From Megaustenia siamemsis (Eukaryota > Mollusca > Gastropoda > Stylommatophora > Ariophantidae), in assembly GCA_032433765.1 (NCBI GenBank), contig JAVIAB010000024.1:10853821-10917820 (forward strand): DNA of 64,000 bases, given 5' to 3'. Positions 30,859 through 41,395 of this stretch are shown here, piece by piece (within the stretch, counting starts at the first letter, position 1; each line of letters starts with the position of its first letter). A program made the position numbers and the translations under genes. The notes beneath the pieces were generated by a model, which saw only the letters and a list, made by a program, of their open reading frames with translations, was not told the origin of the DNA and ran no database searches.

Positions 30859-31075
30859 GTTGGTTGGTTGGTTGGTTGCGTTCGTCCGATGACTAAAGTA
30901 TTCTAGAGTATCATGGTAGACTAGAATATTCCTCTTCATCATCCGCCCTTACAAGGGCGTAGTGGACGTGTCTGCGTTGTGTTGTGGTTCGCAGTATATC
31001 TGTGATGTTTGCGCCTTTAGGCCCAACACATCCGACTTCAGCACGACATTTTTGAGTACCGGGTTAACTTTGTGT
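30859..31075 (-). repeat. Interspersed repeat F, 3' half (minus), with AACC tail
   Basis: GGTTGGTTGGTTGGTTGCGT is the tail. It is followed by GATGACTAAAGTATTCTAGA, CATCATCCGCCCTTACAAGG, GTAGTGGACGTGTCTGCGTT and CATCCGACTTCAGCACGACA, the reverse complement of the copies at 14.6 and 58.6 kb. It lies flush against the GAA tract. Confidence 0.8.
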
Positions 31076-31353
31076 ATTAAAGACATATGATTGTGACAAA
31101 CAATTTTGAATAATGTAATATTACGTGGCATGTTTTATACTCAACATCTTTTCCTTATTCAATAGTAACGTATTTATAATTTGTATTGCTCACATGTCGT
31201 GTTATTTCTGGGAACTGAAATAAAAGTTAAGAATCTTCACTTTTCTTAAATGATTTCACCAACACAGATACAAGCAGGTGTTATCACACTTTTAAAGTAA
31301 AGATGATTAAGTGTATTTTTATTTATTTGTTTAAGTACCACGTGGGATAAATA
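31076..31353. other. No feature recognised
   Basis: AT-rich, apparently low-copy sequence between repeat F and the mariner MITE. Confidence 0.3.
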
Positions 31354-31697
31354 TAGGGTGTTTATAAAGTCTCACTACACTTGGTATCTAGGTCAATTTG
31401 AAAAAAAATGTTTATGACGTCATCACAATATGTGCTCAATGGTAAGTTCACTTGTTGCGACAGTTTTCTTAATGACTTGTCTGGACTTTTAAGGATTCTG
31501 TCTTGGATATCTAAACATATTTCATCATTCACAGCAGGCCTACCAGATCGTGGAGCATCTTCCACATTTCCAGTAGCAATAAACTTATTCAACAAATTTC
31601 ATTGACAGTGGGAGCACATATTGTGATGACGTCATAAACATTTTTTTTTTCAAATTGACCTAGATACCAAGTGTAGTGAGACTTTATAAACACCCTG
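31354..31697. mobile_element. Mariner-type MITE with about 85-bp terminal inverted repeats
   Basis: The ends (T/C)AGGGTGTTTATAAAGTCTC are inverted repeats of about 85 bases (31,354-31,438 and 31,611-31,697). They differ only at the terminal base and by A-run length. Both sides are flanked by TA, the Tc1/mariner target duplication. The 172-base interior encodes part of a transposase on the minus strand. Total length is 344 bases. Non-autonomous, internally deleted derivative of a mariner element. Confidence 0.85.
31362..31595 (-). pseudogene. Mariner transposase N-terminal DNA-binding remnant
   Basis: The minus-strand ORF reads NKFIATGNVEDAPRSGRPAV, NDEICLDIQDRILKSPDKSL and RKLSQQVNLPLSTY, then passes into the inverted repeat. 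The tGsv.d.pRSGRP..v......i...i..sP.kSlR.Ls...g.s.sT pattern is the start of the helix-turn-helix region of mariner-family transposases, including the GRP linker (about residues 15-20). The catalytic DDE/DDD domain is deleted. No stop occurs in this part, so a short DNA-binding peptide could in principle be made. Confidence 0.75.
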
Positions 31698-31884
31698 TAT
31701 CTCTAACGTCGTTGTAGATAAGTGCAAAGTTATCGTCATAAGAAACATGTCCTCACATATGACCAGATCTGACGGCGGTGTTTCATCAGAGTCATGAACT
31801 GTTCCTGATGTTTGTTTACACAAGTAGAATTGGTGTCATGTTCGTCTTGTTGGCTCAGACTGGTTACTGTTGCTTCATCGTAAG

Positions 31885-32069
31885 GTAAGGTCAAGGTAAA
31901 GTACGAGACTTGAATCAGTGTTCTAGCACGCGAGTTTTTGCCCATATGTGGCTCGGTCGCCTATTCATACGTGTTCGGAGACTTCTGTATAGTGTCGCTT
32001 CAAAAATCGAAATTCACGATGCGAGGCGGCATTCCTCACCTTCTCGGAGCACTACCCTGGTACCCATTC

Positions 32070-32070
<1 letters not shown>
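31885..32070 (-). mobile_element. SINE C copy, truncated by a microsatellite
   Basis: Matches SINE C from the tail (AAGGTCAAGG) through TAGCACGCGAGTTTTTGCCC, GTGTTCGGAGACTTCTGTAT, GAGGCGGCATTCCTCACCTT and TACCCATTCCTG, then is replaced by CTGT repeats at exactly the point where the other copies read TTTCTGCCAG. The tRNA-like head is lost. Confidence 0.8.
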
Positions 32071-32512
<442 letters not shown>

Positions 32513-32649
32513 CTATCTAAACTAACTGACTATCGAACTACGTATCACACTAATCAATTAACTGATCAAATTAATCAACTGTTCGAACTAATCAATTAAT
32601 TGATAACTAATTAGCTAACTTGCTGGCTAATATTTGTGTTATCTCTGGT

Positions 32650-33000
32650 TCATGACTCACATATAAACCACATACAGATCGCATGACTCACACATAAGCC
32701 ACATACAGATCACATGACCCACACATAAGCCACATACAGATCACATGACCCACACATAAGCCACATACAGATCACATGACTCACACATAAGCCACATACA
32801 GATCACATGACCCACACATAAGCCACATACAGATCACATGACCCACACATAAGCCACATACAGATCACATGACCCACACATAAGCCACATACAGATCACA
32901 TGACCCACGCATAAGCCACATACAGATCACATGACTCACACATAAGCCACATACATATCACATGACCCACACATAAGCCACATACAGATCACATGACTTA
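32650..33000. repeat. 31-bp minisatellite, 11 copies
   Basis: ACATACAGATCACATGACCC followed by ACACATAAGCC recurs every 31 bases. Variation is limited to GACTC/GACCC and single substitutions. Confidence 0.95.
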
Positions 33001-33394
33001 CATTCTGTGTTTCCCTTAAATGTCTGACAATCTTAGAGAACATTGAGATTTGATTTTAACATATAAATAAACGCACTTTACTTCTCCTAATTAACTTATC
33101 ACTTCGAGTCAAGGGAGCTGTAAAATTCCAGCTCTTTCGTTTTACTATCAGCACCAACAATACAATTTATGTCGCTGATGAATTCATTAATGCTGCAGTA
33201 TAATCATAATTAGTTCAACGGTCATCCATCTTGTTAATTATATCTTCTCAGTTGTTGACCACCTCAAATTCATGCACATGTTTTTGTTTCCCCTGTGTGC
33301 AGTTCATGACTGGTTATAAGGCGATTCATTCAGTTATGTATCGCTCTCAGTTTTATCTTTTCTGATGGTTTCCATCATTATGCAGCATACAAAA
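33001..33394. other. No gene recognised
   Basis: Low-copy AT-rich sequence. CCCCTGTGTGCAG near 33,300 resembles a splice acceptor but no exon could be supported. Confidence 0.3.
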
Positions 33395-33870
33395 CAACAG
33401 GACAAATCTGAAACAAGTGCAACGCGTCAAAAACTTGGGCACAATAATAACATCAGATGGAAGATGCACCACAGAAATAAAAAGGAAAATAGCTCAGGCC
33501 AAAATAGCATTTCAGAAAATAAATTTTAAAAAGTCTTATGCAACAAGTCTATATCAATAGAAGTAAGAAAGAGAATTCATCGGTTCTATATGGAGCCAAT
33601 TCTGACCTATGGGAGCGAATCGGGGACAGTAGGCAAGCAAATGAAAAGACGATTAGAGGTCACAGAGATGAGATTTCTGAGAAGAATGTTGAAAGTTTCA
33701 TGAACAGCTAAAAAGACCAATGAGGACATTCTTAAATATGCCAACACAAAAAGTGAGCTCCTAAAGAACATCAGAAAGAAACAATCAACATTTTTCGCGG
33801 ACATATGAGAAGTGGAAAGCTGCAATATTGAGACTCGGTTGCCTACGCGAACCGGCATGGTACATGATGA
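33395..33870 (+). mobile_element. LINE-a fragment
   Basis: Broken frames encode QRVKNLGTIITSDGRCTTEI, KRKIAQAKIAFQK, YMEPILTYGSES, EVTEMRFLRRMLKVS, TKSELLKNIRKKQSTFF, then a deletion and a terminus AYANRHGT with GATGATGAC. It is the same order as LINE-a at 13.1 and 38.8 kb. A 30-base A-run begins about 60 bases later. Confidence 0.75.
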
Positions 33871-33974
33871 TGACAATGGGTTAAGCATGTTCAATTTATT
33901 TTTAGCCTTCTGAACAACTACCAAGAGCTAAAACAAAAAAAAAAAAAAAAAAAAAAAAAAAAGAAGCTAATTAA

Positions 33975-34250
33975 AAATTTACAACTAAATGTGAACTAAT
34001 TTCCAATATTAGGAAGAAACAATCATTATTTTTTGACCATGTAATGAGAAGAGAATTACTAGAATATATTGTAACAACTGGGAAAATTGAGGGACAAAGA
34101 GATAGAGGGAAGCAAAGAGAAAAAATACCAGACAGCTTAAGAGAATGGCTTGGCAGAAGGTCAATAACAGAAATGATAAATAACTGTCTAGATCGAAAGT
34201 TGTGGAGAGACATGATCACCTACGCCAGTAGGCCCGGTACTTGATGATGA
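33975..34250 (+). mobile_element. LINE-a 3' fragment
   Basis: RKKQSLFFDHVMRRELLEYI, VTTGKIEGQRDRGKQREKIP, DSLREWLGRRSITEMINNCL and DRKLWRDMITYASRPGT, stop, then GATGATGATGA. It is nearly intact over about 85 residues and is the best LINE-a terminus in the window. A second LINE-a copy lies just upstream in the same orientation. Confidence 0.85.
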
Positions 34251-34739
34251 TGATGACACCTATCGCGGGCCCAACCTCCGTAAGGGGGTGAGGGAATAGA
34301 GCCATTGTCACCTATACCGCATGTTGTGAGAGACGACTATAGAGGTTGGGGAGAAGTTCATCGCTCGTGTTACAGAGTTCGTTCATCTAGCTGAAGCCAT
34401 CTACAGTGCTTTCACAACGATGGGGCGGACGTGCTTCATACTGGTGAACGTGTTGATGAAGAAATCTAAGATCAGAGGTTATCCGCTGTGTCATGAACAC
34501 GACACGATGGCCAAACATCTATTTGGTATTATTATTATCAAATCCAATAACACTTTATGGCATTACACATAGCATCACTTCTATCAGAATCTTTAATATC
34601 CATTCATTTTACGCAACCTTTCCTTTTTATTAATGAAATACAGAAATAAAACCAGTGTTATGTAGACCATGACGTGACATACAATGGTAAGATAGAGACT
34701 AATGATATGCTAATATTTTTGGATGGCACTGATCAGACA
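34251..34739. other. No gene recognised
   Basis: Single-copy-looking sequence between LINE-a and SINE A, with no long ORF and no repeat. Confidence 0.3.
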
Positions 34740-34740
34740 G

Positions 34741-35000
34741 GAGCCGCGATAGCTCAGTGGTTAGTGAACTGGACTACAAAGGACAAGAGGAAGGGTTCTA
34801 TCCCAACTTACGGCTTCCGGGTTCACCCAGTATAATAGGCCTATATGGGTACCGGACTTTTTTTGGGAAAGTAAAGCGGCACAGGCGTAATACCGACCAC
34901 ATTACCCCAAAAATCATGTGCCGAAGGTCTGTAAAATTTATGGTTACTAACACCATATTCCCTATATGCCACTTGGCGTAACGGGGGTACTTTACTTAAC
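34741..35000 (+). mobile_element. SINE A copy, full-length
   Basis: The most complete copy: GAGCCGCGATAGCTCAGTGG (A-box region), GTGAACTGGACTACAAAGGA, GGGTTCTATCCCAACTTACG (B box, one change from GGTTCGATCC), CTTCCGGGTTCACCCAGTAT, GGGAAAGTAAAGCGGCACAG, ATCATGTGCCGAAGGTCTGT, CACTAACACCATATTCCCTA and CCACTTGGCGTAACGGGGGT, ending ACTTTACTTAAC. The head resembles tRNA through the D, anticodon and T arms, so it is a tRNA-derived SINE. Confidence 0.9.
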
Positions 35001-35117
35001 TTTCTGATCAGACATTTTAATAGTCGTTAAAAAGAGCCGTGTCGATGTTTCGAAAAAGACAGAGACGATTAATCATGAAAGATAAAGCAATGGAGGTGGA
35101 AAATATGGTGTTTTCTT

Positions 35118-35440
35118 TTTACATTTTGTACAAGAAGTCCAGTATCCTATGTAGTCATGATCAGCTCGTTAGTGTTATCTTGTACAAGAAGCCCAACATC
35201 CTATGTAGTCATGATCAGCTCGTATGTGACATCTTGTACCAGAAGTCCAACATTCTATGTAGTCATGATCAGCTTGTCTGTGTCATCTTGTACCAGAAGC
35301 CCAACATCCTATGTAGTCATGATCAGCTCGTATGTGACATCTTGTAAAAGAAGCCCAACATCCTATGTAGTCATGATCAGCTCGTATGTGACATCTTGTA
35401 AAAGAAGCCCAACATCCTATGTAGTCATGATCAGCACGTG
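35118..35440. repeat. 54-bp minisatellite, 6 copies
   Basis: GTAGTCATGATCAGCTCGTA recurs at 35,151, 35,205, 35,259, 35,313, 35,367 and 35,421. The period of 54 (18 codons) keeps two plus frames open over the array. Confidence 0.95.
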
Positions 35441-35502
35441 ACATATTTTTATCAAATTAACTGGTTGTCTTATGAAAGTATGAATAATTTTGACATAAAG
35501 AT

Positions 35503-35509
35503 AGATAGC

Positions 35510-35562
<53 letters not shown>

Positions 35563-35764
35563 TAGATTAGATTAGATTAGATTAGATTAGATTAGATTAG
35601 ATTAGATTAGATTAGATTAGATTAGATTAGATTAGATGAGATGAGATGAGATGAGATGAGATGAGATGAGATTAGATTAGATTAGATTAGATTAGATTAG
35701 ATTAGATTAGATTAGATTTGATGAGATTAGGATAGATTAGGATAGATAGATTAGATTAGATTAG

Positions 35765-35839
<75 letters not shown>

Positions 35840-36275
35840 TAGATTAGATTAGATTAGATTAGATTAGATTAGATTAGGATAGGATAGGATAGGATAGGAT
35901 AGGATAGGATAGGATAGGATAAGATAGATAGATAGATAGATAGATTAGATTAGGACAGATAGATAGATTAGATTAGATTAGATTAGATGAGATGAGATGA
36001 GATGAGATTAGATTAGATTAGATTAGATTAGATTAGATTAGATTAGATGAGATGAGAAGAGATGAGATGAGATGAGATGAGATTAGATGAGATTAGATGA
36101 GATTAGATGAGATTAGATTAGATTAGATGAGATGAGATGAGATTAGATGAGATTAGATGAGATTAGATGAGATTAGATGAGATTAGATGAGATTAGGATA
36201 GATGAGATGAGATTAGATGAGATTAGGATAGATTAGGATAGATTAGGATAGATAGATTAGATTAGATTAGATTAG

Positions 36276-36354
<79 letters not shown>

Positions 36355-36532
36355 TAGATTAGATTAGATTAGATTAGGATAGGATAGGATAGGATAGGAT
36401 AGGATAGGATAGGATAGGATAAGATAGATAGATAGATAGATTAGATTAGGATAGATAGATAGATAGATTAGATTAGATTAGATTAGATTAGATAGATTAG
36501 ATTACATTAGATTAGATTAGATTAGATTAGAT

Positions 36533-36577
<45 letters not shown>

Positions 36578-36820
36578 TAGATTAGATTAGATTAGATTAG
36601 ATTAGATTAGATTAGATTAGATGAGATGAGATGAGATGAGATGAGATGAGATGAGATGAGATGAGATGAGATGAGATGAGATTAGATTAGATTAGATTAG
36701 ATTAGATTAGATTAGATTAGGTTAGGTTAGGTTAGGTTAGATTAGATTAGATTAGATTAGATTAGATTAGATTAGATTAGATTAGATTAGATTAGATTAG
36801 GATAGGATAGGATAGATTGA
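35503..36820. repeat. GATA/GATTA/GATGA/GGATA compound microsatellite, 1.3 kb
   Basis: Alternating blocks of GATA, GATTA, GATGA, GGATA and briefly GGTTA. A composite block (GATA run, GATTA run, GGATA run, AAGATAGATAGATAGATAGA) occurs twice, exactly 500 bases apart (AAGATAGATA at 35,921 and 36,421), showing a large internal duplication. The short TTAGG stretch near 36,720 is part of this drift and not a telomere. Confidence 0.95.
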
Positions 36821-37059
36821 ATGAATGAATGAATGAATTCAAATGTTGCTCAGTACATACGATACCGACTCTTGTATTTACATGACCACATTACACTTAC
36901 TTCTTCCGCCAAGTTTGAAACCTAAAGTAGATGTACCAATTTAATTTATTAAACGTTTTTAACAACATAAACATCTATAAATCTATCATTTCATTGATAA
37001 TCACACGCGTGTTGTTTGATCACATGTAGTTGTTTATTTTCATGTAGCTAGAAACTGGT

Positions 37060-37310
37060 TAGTGTATATCACATATTCCATAGAGTCCGGGTTTGATCCC
37101 CAGCAGTGGCGCATTTTTTTCGGACTGACAAAGCTGCGGGGTTCACCCAGCCTTTACAAATGAGTATGAGAGATTTTTCTGGAATGTAAAGGCGACCTGA
37201 CGTTATTCCGACCACGTCAAAAAAAATAGTAATATAAAAATTTGGTCATTAATACCATATTCCCCATACGCCTAGCAGGGCGTGGAAGGAACCTTTACTT
37301 GTTAAGGCTC
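37060..37310 (+). mobile_element. SINE A divergent copy
   Basis: Head remnant with B box GGGTTTGATCCCC, then GGGGTTCACCCAGCCTTTAC, a GGAATGTAAAGGCGACCTG variant, TTATTCCGACCACGTC, GGTCATTAATACCATATTCC and CATACGCCTAGCAGGGCGTG, ending CCTTTACTTGTTAAGG. A distinct subfamily: the CGCCTAGCAGGGCGTGG end also matches the minus copy at 18.9 kb. Confidence 0.65.
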
Positions 37311-37516
37311 CGAGGTTCACCCAACCTCTATATATGGCCACTGATAACATATTCCCCACACGGCAGGCAATGCTTGGAGATAACCTTTTTTAATTTTTGT
37401 TTTACTTATCTAGAAAATAAATGTTGAGTTAATTTGAAAGGCTAAACTAATAGGAAATCAGGACAATGTAGCATTTCGGCTAAAAACCATCATGAGTTAT
37501 TGAGTTATTGAGTTAT

Positions 37517-37744
37517 TTACGGGGCATCATCATTGCACTCTGAACATGTCCATAGGTGCTCAGATCCCATCCTCAGCAATTCGCTCAGTGTCCAGCGACT
37601 GACGACTCCATCTGAAAACTTACACTTGCCGTCGTCATAATGAACGTCGCTGAACGTTGATGCTTTGGATGGTCTAGACTCATCATGACCGTAATGAGAA
37701 ACAGAACAACAAATCACAAACACCGTATATAACATGTTAAACAC
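37517..37744 (-). CDS. Possible small secreted protein, 75 residues
   Basis: The ORF opens MFNMLYTVFVICCSVSHYGH, a plausible N-terminal signal peptide. It continues with a polar stretch (SRPSKASTFSDVHYDDGK) and a short Cys-bearing region: CKFSDGVVSRWTLSELL, then EHLWTCSECNDDAP, stop. Three Cys lie after the signal segment. The second half has a clear relative at 5,240-5,395 (minus), which argues for a real gene family over chance. It is not within a recognised mobile element, though SINE A copies lie on both sides. It could be a complete single-exon gene, or a last exon with a chance upstream Met. No known family is recognised and no function is proposed. Confidence 0.4.
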   Translation of the reverse strand: MFNMLYTVFVICCSVSHYGHDESRPSKASTFSDVHYDDGKCKFSDGVVSRWTLSELLRMGSEHLWTCSECNDDAP

Positions 37745-37826
37745 GAAGTAGAAGAGGCAGATGAACCGTAATACCTCCTGGAAGTGGGGCGATCTATCTG
37801 CTCATCACCTGATATCCATACTTGGG

Positions 37827-38072
37827 AGCCGCGATAGCGCAGTGGTTAGTGAACTGGACTACAAAGGACAAGAGATAGGGTTCGATCCCAACCGACGGCT
37901 ACCGGTTCACCCAGCTTTTAATGGGTACCGGATTTTTTTCTGGGAAAATAAAGCGGTACAGGCGAAATACCGACCACATTATCCCAAAAATCATGTGCCG
38001 AAGGTTTGTAAAATTTATGGTCACTAACACAATACGTCCTATACGCCACTTGAGGTGACTGGGGTACTTTTT
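37827..38072 (+). mobile_element. SINE A copy, full-length
   Basis: GAGCCGCGATAGCGCAGTGG, GTGAACTGGACTACAAAGGA, GGGTTCGATCCCAACCGACG (good B box), GGTTCACCCAGCTTTTAATG, GGGAAAATAAAGCGGTACAG, ATCATGTGCCGAAGGTTTGT, ATGGTCACTAACACAATACG and CCACTTGAGGTGACTGGGGT, ending in a T run. Very close to the copy at 34.7 kb. Confidence 0.9.
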
Positions 38073-38769
38073 TTTTTTTTGAGGCCTGACATACTTATAG
38101 GCCAGAATGCACATCAGTGACCCAAAGGAACACACGATGGCGCAAGGAGATGCACGGAAGCAGTAAGTTGTAAACAAAAGGTAAACAAGGGAAAGAAGTG
38201 AGAATACCCACTACTAAAAGATACAACCAAGTTTACATAGTAAGAGGGGAACAAAAAGGGTGACAGAAAGAAAATAAAAGAGAGAATAATAATAATAATG
38301 ATAACCCATTCTTCTTGTGACTGACTTAGTTTTTACTAAAATCTCAATGAATTAACAAAAAAAAATAATTCTTCGACAGATATTCAATATCATCAACTGT
38401 ATTTTATTTCTATAATATTAAACATTAAATTAAAAGAATGTGTTTAAAACATACGCCTGTAATTTGATTGCGTGAATCAATAAATTAAATTAGATTATAA
38501 AAACATTTTGTGTCAGGTAGGACAATTTTACCTGCTACTGTATGCAGTAAACAATACAACCTGTGGCTGCCCTGCTGCCTTGCAGGTAAGCTCGGGAGAG
38601 TAAAAGGTTATGGGAGGGTGCCCTGAAGGAAAAACAACCCCACTGCCTTGTGGGTGAGACTTTTTAGTCAAAGGCTAGCGGAGCCAACCGTAAACAAACC
38701 GACGGAATGCAACAGAAAACCAGGGTTGTAATATCTGTACACAATCATGAATTGCAACAATTAAAATAA
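38073..38769. other. Mostly unrecognised, possible LINE leader
   Basis: AT-rich. The part at 38,570-38,720 (CTTGCAGGTAAGCTCGGGAG to CCGTAAACAAACCGACGG) is GC-richer and precedes LINE-a coding remnants, so it may be the 5' leader of an internally deleted LINE. Nothing else is seen. Confidence 0.3.
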
Positions 38770-39035
38770 AGATAAGTGGAACAATATTAAAACAAGTAAA
38801 TTAATTTAAATATTTGGGAACTTTGTTAACCTCAAACGGAAGATGTACAACAGAGGTGAGATGCAGAATGGCTCAGGCAAAAGCAGCTTTCCAGAAAATG
38901 AGGAAGATACTATGCAATCCATTTTTGACAATAGAATCAAGAAAAAGAGTTCTTAAATATCATGTAGAGCCAGTCTTAACATATGGATGTGAATTATGGA
39001 CAGAAGGACAACATACAAGAAAATCACTAAACCAC
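38770..39035 (+). mobile_element. LINE-a fragment
   Basis: Open for 77 codons: GTLLTSNGRCTTEVRCRMAQ, AKAAFQKMRKILCNPFLTIE, SRKRVLKYHVEPVLTYGCEL and WTEGQHTRKSLN, then interrupted by unrelated sequence. It covers the part of LINE-a just upstream of the copies at 13.1 and 59.0 kb, with little frame damage. Confidence 0.8.
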
Positions 39036-39344
39036 CCTCCTCACTGACTTGGATTATCAACTGTTTCTTGTTTTCTCATGAATTTAATTAATTTTTTTAA
39101 CAATGTTATAGTGTTAGGATTAGGTTGAGTTGTGGGCTTACCCTTTAGGATTAGGTTTAGTTGTTGGCCTACCCTACCCTAACCTTAAATCTAATCCAGG
39201 CATTTTCTAATGACATATTCGAAAGCGACCAATTAAAGTGCAAGGGACGTTACTCCAAGCAGAAAAAAAATAAATTGCCATTTTAAGTAAAAATACAAAA
39301 CCTTCGTTAGTCACCGACAATTGCAATGTGGCAATTTTTAATGT

Positions 39345-39560
39345 GTTACCATCAATATATTTTGTTATTGTCTTCGTGACACGTCGTGTTATTGTCTTCG
39401 TGACTCGTGGTGTTATTGTCATTGTGACACGTCGTGTTATTGTCTTCGGGACTCGTTGTGTTATTGTCATTGTGACACGTCGTGTTATTGTCATTGTGAC
39501 ACGTCTTGCTATTGTCATTGTGACACGTCGTGTTATTGTCTTCGTGATGCATCCTGACAG
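39345..39560. repeat. 24-bp minisatellite, 9 copies
   Basis: GTGTTATTGTCTTCGTGACA (or ATTGTGACACGTC) recurs every 24 bases. The unit includes GACACGTCGTGTTATTGTC with partial dyad symmetry. Open frames on both strands are a result of the 24-base period. Confidence 0.9.
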
Positions 39561-39837
39561 GTCAACGAACTTCAGAAGTTCATGGGCTGAAGTCTTGCCT
39601 AACCATTCAAAGTTCGTTAACGTGTTCATTTAATAACTCCAGATAACAGAGGGCTCTAACAGAGATAACTCGTTCACCTCACGTGACAAAACATAAATGT
39701 CATTAAATATCATCACTAGTTTGATGGTCTTGTCATTAAATCATCATTTTTAAATATCATTTTTCTACATCCTACTTCCCTCTTTTCTGTCCACCTCTTC
39801 TTTCTTATGATCATGTAGTTATAGATAATTGTATTTC

Positions 39838-40020
39838 ATCGTTTGTTTTAGTTGTCCTTGTACTCTGAAGAAGGCCTCAGGCCGAAACGTCAGTATTGTG
39901 TTGTGTTCCTCCCTTGTAAAGCTGTCTTCATACCTTGGAGTGTTTAACACACCTCACCACTGGTTCCTTGCTACCAGCTTTAGCGCAGCATCGCAATTAT
40001 TTGCCTATTGCCCTCTTGTC
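39838..40020 (+). mobile_element. Hammerhead-bearing element, family 1, direct copy
   Basis: GTTTGTTTTAGTTGTCC, the core, GTGTTGTGTTCCTCCCTTGT, AAAGCTGTCTTCATACCTTG, GAGTGTTTAACACACC and ACTGG.TCCTTGCTACCAGC match the inverted pair at 310-730. It lies between one isolated unit and the main block of a 32-bp array, so it probably inserted there. Confidence 0.6.
39865..39891 (+). ncRNA. Hammerhead-ribozyme-like core (copy 3)
   Basis: CTGAAGA, an extra A, GGCC-TCA-GGCC as a 4-bp stem II with a 3-base loop, then GAAACGTC. This is the best-preserved family 1 core. The self-complementary ACGT would form stem III only between two molecules. The one-base insertion before stem II should be noted. Confidence 0.55.
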
Positions 40021-40505
40021 ATTAAATACATTACCAGTTTGATGGTCACGTCAATAAGTATTTTACCAGTTTGATGGTCACGTCATTAAATATTGTACCA
40101 GTTTGATGGTCACGTCACTACATACTGTACCATTTTGATGGTCACGTCAATACATACTGTACCATTTTGATGATCACGTCATTACATACTGTACTAGTTT
40201 GATGGTCACGTCACTACATACTGTACCACTTTGATGGTCACGTCAATACATACTGTACCATTTTGATGATCACGTCATTACATAATGTACTAGTTTGATG
40301 GTTACGTCATTACATACTGTACCACTTTGATGGTTACGTCATTAAATATTGTATCAGTTTGATGGTCTTCTCATTTAATACTGTACCAGTTTGATGGTCA
40401 CGTCATTACATACCGTATCATTTTGACGGTTACGTCATTGCATACCGTTCCATTTTGAGGGTTACGTCATCACACACTGTACCAGTTTGATGGTCACGTC
40501 ATTCT
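40021..40505. repeat. 32-bp minisatellite, about 15 copies
   Basis: CCAGTTTGATGGTCACGTCA followed by TTACATACTGTA recurs every 32 bases, moderately diverged. A single unit (CTAGTTTGATGGTCTTGTCA) lies at about 39,715, left of the hammerhead element. Confidence 0.9.
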
Positions 40506-40667
40506 TATACCATAGTACCTACCTTGGTTGGTAAACCGTTGTTCTGACAAAACAAAATAGTAGCATAGTTGTGACATCCGTCCCTACACATGTATTTCTG
40601 AAACACTCCTGTTGTTATCTACTAAAGCAAACTGACCACTCATAGATCTTTCTTTTTTGTCCTCTCT

Positions 40668-40975
40668 TTCTCAAGCTTTTACCTCTGACGAAGTCCCTAG
40701 AGACTAGGAACTGAATATTGCGTGTTAATCCGTTTTTCTCTGCCAGCCGCGTGCACAGGGGTCCCTCGCCGCACAGGCAGATAACTCCGTCTTCGGAGGT
40801 ACTCATATTTTTTTTTCAATCGTTGAGTAATTGACGTTTCAAGATGGGCCTCGCTGCTGAGACCAGGTGTGGTTGCGGCAGAGAGAAATCATAAATAAAA
40901 ATTCCAACCGGTGCAGCCGGGATTTAAACCCACAACCTCTCTGTCTCGAGGCCGGCGTCTTGCCTGTGCGGTTTT
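40668..40975 (-). mobile_element. SINE B copy 2 (minus)
   Basis: Same order as 14,187-14,504: GCTTTTACCTCTGACGAAGT, GAATATTGCGTGTTAATCCG, GTGCACAGGGGTCCCTCGCC, GCACAGGCAGATAACTCCG, GACGTTTCAAGATGGGCCTC and CAGCCGGGATTTAAACCCAC. The head is truncated after GGCGTCTTGCC. Confidence 0.8.
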
Positions 40976-41044
40976 ACCGACTTGTCACCAGAATCCCATT
41001 AAGCATTTAATCATCAAAAAGCCCAAACCCAGTACTTCCGGTCA

Positions 41045-41395
41045 ATATGGCTGATAGGCGACAGGAACCATTCAGAGTAAGTCTTAAATATTTTCCTTTT
41101 TGCAGCTTCCTCATATTCCAAGTCAGGCTTGATGCCGGAGCTACTGAGTTCTGTACTCTGTGCACACCGTGAGCTGTGCGTTTCATCCAGATTGTGTTTC
41201 TATATTCCGATTGTTTATGATAAATGATGATATCGCATGGCGAGGAACAGTCCAGCTGCGTTTACTTTCCTTTGTTTGGATCCTTCAATGAGATGAGTTT
41301 TGATTTTGATGATTCCACTGTCGCGGGCGGTTGAACAATAATGGATTTGAATCCGTTTTGCAGTGATACCGGAGCTTTCGACTAACCATAACCAT
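41045..41395 (+). repeat. Interspersed repeat family A with simple-repeat tail
   Basis: GATAGGCGACAGGAACCATT, GCACACCGTGAGCTGTGCG, TGATGATATCGCATGGCG, GATTCCACTGTCGCGGGCGG and GATACCGGAGCTTTCGACTA, then the tail AACCATAACCATAACC. The tail differs from the ACCAAATA tail at 7.67 kb. Confidence 0.75.

Noticed and set aside
29113..30942. 609-codon minus-strand ORF of Ser, Phe and Leu runs
   Set aside because: It follows the GAA microsatellite exactly. Triplet periodicity removes stops, and its ends are in a LINE remnant and repeat F.
34741..34830. Functional tRNA gene at the SINE A head
   Set aside because: A and B boxes are present but acceptor-stem pairing is absent and the sequence continues into a shared SINE body present in several copies.
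36715..36740. TTAGG-like telomere repeat
   Set aside because: Only about four units, inside a GATTA/GGATA tract that drifts into this form. No other telomeric feature.
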